Below, in pieces: positions 59,604-64,000 of a stretch of DNA of 64,000 nt; positions within the stretch are counted from its first letter, which is position 1; every line of letters begins with the position of its first letter. Below the pieces are notes generated by a model, which was not told where the DNA came from, made no database searches, and saw nothing but the letters and a program-made list of their open reading frames with translations. The stretch spans positions 1 to 64,000 of the forward strand of contig JAVJTT010000021.1 of assembly GCA_040220135.1 (NCBI GenBank), in the 5' to 3' direction. The stretch is from CAJXMH01 sp040220135 (GTDB taxonomy: Bacteria; Bacteroidota; Bacteroidia; Flavobacteriales_E; Vicingaceae). The position numbers and the translations under genes are program-made.

Positions 59604-61270
59604 TGAATGCCATTCATCCACTTGCGCAACATCGGCACTAAAAAGAGTAAGATTAAGGCTGCTCCTCCTACCACGGCAATACCCCAAATTAGGTAAGTGT
59701 TGGTGTAAACTTCTAAGGTTTCGGTACGACTAGCATTATCCCCTAAATCCTCACTAGCGGTTAGCTCACCAATTAAACCGGCCATTTTGTTAGCCAAGGC
59801 AATGGATAGAAACCAAGCGCCCATCACAAAACCCACAGCTTTTTGAGGTGATAGTTTGGTGATCATCGAAAGTCCTACCGGAGAAAGACAAAGCTCCCCT
59901 GAAGTGTGAAAGAAATACATGAGTACCAAGAAGATCATCGGAACTAAACCTTCCACTGCAAACTGAGAACCCAAAACAATAAATGCGAAGCCAAGAGCGA
60001 GCAAGGCAAGCCCAAAAAAGAATTTCATCGGGGTGGAAGGCTCTTTCTTATTTTGTCTTAACTTGATCCACATCCAAGAAAAAACCGGGGCTAATGTCAT
60101 AATGAAAAAAGCATTGAAGAATTGAAAGATGGAGGCAGGTATTTCTGAGCCCATCACAAAACGGTCAATGTTTCTGGCGGTGAATAAGGTAATGGAACCA
60201 CCGGCCTGTTCAAACAAGGCCCAAAACATGGAGTGGAAAAGGAAGAGCACTACCACTACCCAAAGGCGCTCTCGGGCTGCTTTGGTTTCTTGTCTAAAAC
60301 TCATGACTAGAAGTACTCCCAAAATACCAATACTTAAGGCGATTAAGATCCAGGTTACCACATCACTCAAGTTCAGAAACTGTGCGGCAATGGGAATAAA
60401 GATCAGGGTGCCAATCATGGTCAGCCACTGATTTCGCTTCAATTTAGGATTTTCAATCTTTTCAAACGATGCTGCCTCTTGTGCTAGAACAGCTTGTTTT
60501 TCTTCTTTAGAGCTGCGCAAGCGCTCAACATCTTCTTCTTCAATTACTTCCGGGAAGTTCTCTTTTTCACTTGGATTAATTCCTTTTTTACCAAAACTAG
60601 AAGGGCCTAATAACCAAAATACCAATAGACCGAGCAACATACCAATTCCCGCTAAACCGAAGCCATAGTGCCAGCTGATCTGCTCACCTACATAACCACA
60701 AGTTACAATGGATAACAAAGCTCCGATGTTAACCCCCATGTAAAAAATGGTAAAAGCACCATCTTTCCGACTGTCGTTTAAGCCGTAGAAGTTGCCTAAG
60801 AATGAGGAAATGTTAGGTTTAAAGAAGCCATTTCCCACCATAATAAAGGCGAGAGAAATAAAGAATAATTGCATGTTACCACCGAAGAACATGCCTTCTA
60901 AAGCCAAAGCAAAGTGACCGGCCATCATTAAGGCGCCACCAAAAATAATCGCTCGGCGAAAACCCAAGACTTTGTCGGCTAAAATGCCACCCACCACCGG
61001 GAAAAGGTAAACCATGGCCGTGTATGAGCCATAAATTCCCAGCGCTTTCTCGTCGGCTTCTTGCTGTCCAAGTTCTTTGAAAAGCTCTTGCACCATGTAG
61101 AGGGTAAGCAGCGCCCGCATACCATAGTAGGAGAAACGCTCCCACATTTCAGCGAAAAATAAAATGAACAAAGCTTTGGGGTGAAGCTTACGGTTACTCA
61201 TGATAATAAAAGGCACCCAAATGAGCACAAAGGCCCAGGCTACCACCATAATCCAAAATCCTATGTTCAT
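59600..61270 (-). CDS. POT family peptide transporter
   Basis: A 556-aa proton-coupled oligopeptide transporter with 12 or more helices. The proton-binding motif ExxERFxYY is present (EMWERFSYYGMRALLTLY), followed by GGILADKVLGFRRAI and FYMGVNIGALLSIVTCGYVG. It differs from its neighbour in a longer central loop (about 225-290). It follows the second POT gene on the same strand by 15 bp, so the two are co-transcribed. Confidence 0.93.
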   Translation of the reverse strand: MNIGFWIMVVAWAFVLIWVPFIIMSNRKLHPKALFILFFAEMWERFSYYGMRALLTLYMVQELFKELGQQEADEKALGIYGSYTAMVYLFPVVGGILADKVLGFRRAIIFGGALMMAGHFALALEGMFFGGNMQLFFISLAFIMVGNGFFKPNISSFLGNFYGLNDSRKDGAFTIFYMGVNIGALLSIVTCGYVGEQISWHYGFGLAGIGMLLGLLVFWLLGPSSFGKKGINPSEKENFPEVIEEEDVERLRSSKEEKQAVLAQEAASFEKIENPKLKRNQWLTMIGTLIFIPIAAQFLNLSDVVTWILIALSIGILGVLLVMSFRQETKAARERLWVVVVLFLFHSMFWALFEQAGGSITLFTARNIDRFVMGSEIPASIFQFFNAFFIMTLAPVFSWMWIKLRQNKKEPSTPMKFFFGLALLALGFAFIVLGSQFAVEGLVPMIFLVLMYFFHTSGELCLSPVGLSMITKLSPQKAVGFVMGAWFLSIALANKMAGLIGELTASEDLGDNASRTETLEVYTNTYLIWGIAVVGGAALILLFLVPMLRKWMNGIH

Positions 61271-61285
61271 GTCTTTTGCTTTTAG

Positions 61286-62683
61286 TTATGCATTTGGCGT
61301 ATCGGCAATTTCAAATCCTTCTTGTTCTTCGTGGTGAGAGTCTTCTTTCAACTCTTCTGCACCGTGAGCTAAGCGTTTCAATGGTTTTAGAAGGGCAATA
61401 ACTAAAAGCCCTATTGCGGTACAAAAAATGGCGATACCGGTAAAGATTTCCAATTCGCCGGCAGACTGTGACCATTCACCCACTAAACCTGCTACTTTGT
61501 TCCCAACCCCAGTGGCAGCGAAGTAGACTCCCATCATTAAGGAAGCATACTTTAAAGGAGCTAGTTTAGTAATGTAAGATAAGGCTACCGGAGATGCACA
61601 AAGCTCACCTACAGTGTGGAATAAATACGCTAAGACCAACCAATACATGGCAGAAGAACCTTCAGCTTCAAACTGCAAAGATGCGGCAGACATGAATAAA
61701 AACCCTAATCCCATAATGATAACTCCCGTTGCCATTTTTAATAGGGAGGAAGACTCTTTTCCTTGCTTTTTCCACCAAACCCAAAAAGAAGCGATGGGCA
61801 CACCCAAGGTGATAATGAAAAAGGCATTCACGGATTGAAACCAAGAAGCCGGAATGGCATCACCAATGTAAGGAATCGTAAAGCTTAAACTTAAGTCTGT
61901 TTTTTGAGCGGTGTAAATGTTCATTAAACCTCCGGCTTGTTCAAAAGCACCCCAAAATACGATGATGAGTAAAAATGAAATGAGCATAACCAGCATTCTG
62001 TCTTTTTCCACTTTCGTTAAAGGTCTTTTCTTTGCTTCCTTTTCAGCAGGAGTGAGGTCTTTAGTTGCTTCGCCAATTCCCTGAAGAAACTTCTGTCCCC
62101 ACATAAAAACGGCTTGTCCAACTAACATTCCAATTCCGGCTAAGCCAAATCCATAATGCCAACCATAGATCTCAGCCACACCTCCTACAATTAAGGCTGA
62201 TAAAAATGCTCCAATGTTGATTCCAATATAAAAGATGGTAAACCCTTTATCTCTTCTAATGTCACCCTGAGGATAAAGTCCGCCTACCATGGTAGAGATA
62301 TTAGGCTTTAAGCCACCTACTCCTAAAATGATCAATCCTAAACCTGTATAAAAGGCCCATAAAGCGTCAACAGCCAAAATTCCATGACCACCACAAAGCA
62401 GCAGACCACCGATAAGAACGGTTCTTTTCTGCCCCCATAACTTGTCGGCGATTAATCCACCTGCAATTGACATTACATAAACTAGCATGGTATACCAACC
62501 ATATAGTTTTATGGCGTCGGCTTCCTCCCAGCCATATCCCGGGTTGTCTCCACTAACTGATGAAATTAAATAAAGCACCAAAATTGCTCTCATTCCATAA
62601 TAGGAGAATCTTTCCCATAGTTCTGTAAAGAATAAAACGTATAGGCCTTTTGGGTGGCCCCACAATTCTGATCGCTCTTGCAT
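61286..62683 (-). CDS. POT family peptide transporter
   Basis: A 465-aa paralogue of the neighbouring gene. It shows ELWERFSYYGMRAILVLYL, GGLIADKLWGQKRTVLIGG, FYIGINIGAFLSALIVG and ASPVALSYITKLAPLKYASLMMG. It takes up di- or tripeptides with protons. A DPP-IV-like peptidase gene lies just upstream on the same strand, which suggests joint use of extracellular peptides. Confidence 0.93.
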   Translation of the reverse strand: MQERSELWGHPKGLYVLFFTELWERFSYYGMRAILVLYLISSVSGDNPGYGWEEADAIKLYGWYTMLVYVMSIAGGLIADKLWGQKRTVLIGGLLLCGGHGILAVDALWAFYTGLGLIILGVGGLKPNISTMVGGLYPQGDIRRDKGFTIFYIGINIGAFLSALIVGGVAEIYGWHYGFGLAGIGMLVGQAVFMWGQKFLQGIGEATKDLTPAEKEAKKRPLTKVEKDRMLVMLISFLLIIVFWGAFEQAGGLMNIYTAQKTDLSLSFTIPYIGDAIPASWFQSVNAFFIITLGVPIASFWVWWKKQGKESSSLLKMATGVIIMGLGFLFMSAASLQFEAEGSSAMYWLVLAYLFHTVGELCASPVALSYITKLAPLKYASLMMGVYFAATGVGNKVAGLVGEWSQSAGELEIFTGIAIFCTAIGLLVIALLKPLKRLAHGAEELKEDSHHEEQEGFEIADTPNA

Positions 62684-62762
62684 AAGTCTATTTTAGATGG
62701 TTAAGATTAGTTTAAGAAGGGACTAAAATAATAAAAATTGCCGTCCTGAATTTTTCTTCTTT

Positions 62763-64000
62763 TTAGAGGTTCTCTTTTAAGAAAGTGGTCATTTTTTTGT
62801 ACAAATGATAGCGGGTGTTACCGCCGTAGATACCATGATTTTTATTAGGGTACATAAACAAATCAAACTGCTTATCGGCCTCTACCAAGGCAGTGATCAT
62901 CTCCGATGTATTTTGCAAATGCACATTGTCATCGGCCATGCCATGCACCAATAAATACTTTCCTTCTAATTTCTCCACATGATTGATGGGAGAATTGTCA
63001 TCATAGCCATCAGCATTTTCTTGTGGTGTTTGCATGTAACGTTCGGTGTAAATGGAATCGTAAAAGCGCCAATTGGTAACCGGAGCCACGGCAATGGCTG
63101 CTTTAAAATGCTCAGCGCCCTTAAGCAAACAAAGGCTCGACATATAACCGCCATAACTCCAACCTTGTACGCCAATTCTATTCCCATCAATGTATGGCTG
63201 AGAAGCCAAATATTTGGCAGTTTCAATTTGATCCATGGTTTCGTATTTACCCAATTGCTTGTAGGTTACTTTTTTGAAATCCACACCGCGTGCGCCAGTT
63301 CCCCGATTATCCACTGAAACGACAATGTAGCCTTGCTGCGCCAACATTTGATGCCAGAAGTAATTGCTTCCGCCCCAAGCGTTGGTGACTGTTTGGGAAC
63401 CCGGCCCACCATAAATGGTTAAAAATGCCGGATATTGCTGATTGGGATTGTAATCTGCCGGTTTAATCATCCAACCGTTTAACTCAACTCCTTCTGAAGT
63501 TTTAAAGCGGAAGAATTCCTTTTTACTCAACTGATACTCTTCAAGTTTTTTGTTGAGGCTCTCATTGGCTTCCAAAACTCGGATCTCTTTACCAGAAGCA
63601 TTGTTTAGGGTGGTGTAAGTAGGGGTATTGGCAGTACTATGTTTGTTGATAAAATAAGAAAAACTCTTGCTGAAAGTGGCGCTATTAGTACCTTCTTTAG
63701 AACTTAGTCTTTTTTTGTTTTTTCCATCAAGGTCAATGCGGTACACATTACGACCTAGAGGTGACTTTTCGGCCGCTTGGTAATATACAAAACCGTTTTC
63801 ATCGTCTACGCCATATAATTCAGTGACCGGCCAATTGCCTGCAGTCAATTGCTTTTGCAGCGAACCATCCATCTTATAAAGGTATAAATGACGGAATCCG
63901 CTTTTTTCACTTTGAATTAAAAAGGATTTTTTGTTTTTGGTGAAGTACACTTCAAAAGGCATTTCGAGGTAAGTTTCACTGGTTTCGTTATGAATTACTT
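62763..64000 (-). CDS. S9 family (DPP-IV-like) peptidase, N-terminus cut by window end
   Basis: At least 412 residues, open to the window edge (the frame continues before MPFEVYF with HNETSETYLE). The C-terminal alpha/beta-hydrolase domain has the Ser motif GWSYGGYMSSLCLL, GGPGSQTVTNAWGGSNY, YDDNSPINHVEKLEGKYLLVHGMADDNVH (Asp) and the final His in PNKNHGIYGG. The part seen of the N-terminal beta propeller is IQSEKSGFRHLYLYKMDG. It cleaves dipeptides from peptide N-termini, by family. Confidence 0.94.
   Translation of the reverse strand, partial: VIHNETSETYLEMPFEVYFTKNKKSFLIQSEKSGFRHLYLYKMDGSLQKQLTAGNWPVTELYGVDDENGFVYYQAAEKSPLGRNVYRIDLDGKNKKRLSSKEGTNSATFSKSFSYFINKHSTANTPTYTTLNNASGKEIRVLEANESLNKKLEEYQLSKKEFFRFKTSEGVELNGWMIKPADYNPNQQYPAFLTIYGGPGSQTVTNAWGGSNYFWHQMLAQQGYIVVSVDNRGTGARGVDFKKVTYKQLGKYETMDQIETAKYLASQPYIDGNRIGVQGWSYGGYMSSLCLLKGAEHFKAAIAVAPVTNWRFYDSIYTERYMQTPQENADGYDDNSPINHVEKLEGKYLLVHGMADDNVHLQNTSEMITALVEADKQFDLFMYPNKNHGIYGGNTRYHLYKKMTTFLKENL

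Overview
The window is from a Bacteroidota chromosome, most likely Flavobacteriia or a close relative. The evidence is the protein families (type IX secretion plug protein, a T9SS C-terminal sorting domain, DUF4407, DUF4920, DUF1801, YwqK/MORN proteins, a fused 2-oxoacid dehydrogenase E1, a Bacteroidota-type nqrABCDEF operon) and many promoters with the Bacteroidota -7 box TAnnTTTG. No rRNA or tRNA gene was seen.

Positions 1-6033 are accessory and AT-rich. They form an array of seven units that behave like gene cassettes. Each unit starts GTT-N7-G and ends T-N7-AAC, with the two N7 blocks complementary within that unit only. Neighbouring units are separated by long hairpin sites of fixed geometry. 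Four units carry genes, all on the minus strand and packed tightly between the unit ends (secreted proteins of unknown function, a membrane/coiled-coil protein with a 55-aa partner, a PD-(D/E)XK-like nuclease). Three units have no evident ORF. An IS481-family insertion sits in the 5' leader of one unit. The layout resembles an integron cassette array, but no integrase is present and the end rules differ from classical attC sites. This is the strongest candidate for an undescribed system here.

Positions 6420-28341 are chromosomal. They hold a fibronectin-like lipoprotein, DUF1801 and MORN proteins, a GNAT protein, a GluR0-like channel, apaG, the T9SS plug protein and the complete Na+-translocating NADH:quinone reductase operon (nqrA-F). 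They continue with inorganic pyrophosphatase, a BlaI-type repressor with an M56-M23 sensor/peptidase fusion, a photolyase/cryptochrome, two membrane or envelope proteins, and an operon pairing an LTA-synthase-like phosphotransferase with a YegS/DgkB-like lipid kinase.

Positions 28426-51229 are housekeeping genes. They include 2-oxoacid dehydrogenase E1 next to lipoate ligase, an envelope operon (patatin phospholipase, small lipoprotein, TPR protein), histidine-degradation genes (hutI, hutG, ftcD), an AAA/DUF4143 ATPase, aroC with a dicarboxylate symporter, AsmA-like and OmpA/PD40 proteins, and a large metallopeptidase/beta-barrel protein.

Positions 52188-59603 look like a sulfur/persulfide regulon. 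A Crp/Fnr regulator is followed by a TauE/SafE exporter, a persulfide dioxygenase-rhodanese fusion and, further on, two YeeE/YedE-type transporters. Three identical dyads (GTAAC-N4-GTTAC) lie exactly 29.5 bp upstream of the -7 box of three transcription units, which suggests one regulator controls all of them. Between these genes are an SPFH lipoprotein, a T9SS-cargo gene broken by an in-frame stop, and a sterol-desaturase family gene. The window ends with two POT peptide transporters and a truncated DPP-IV-like S9 peptidase, a plausible peptide-use cluster.
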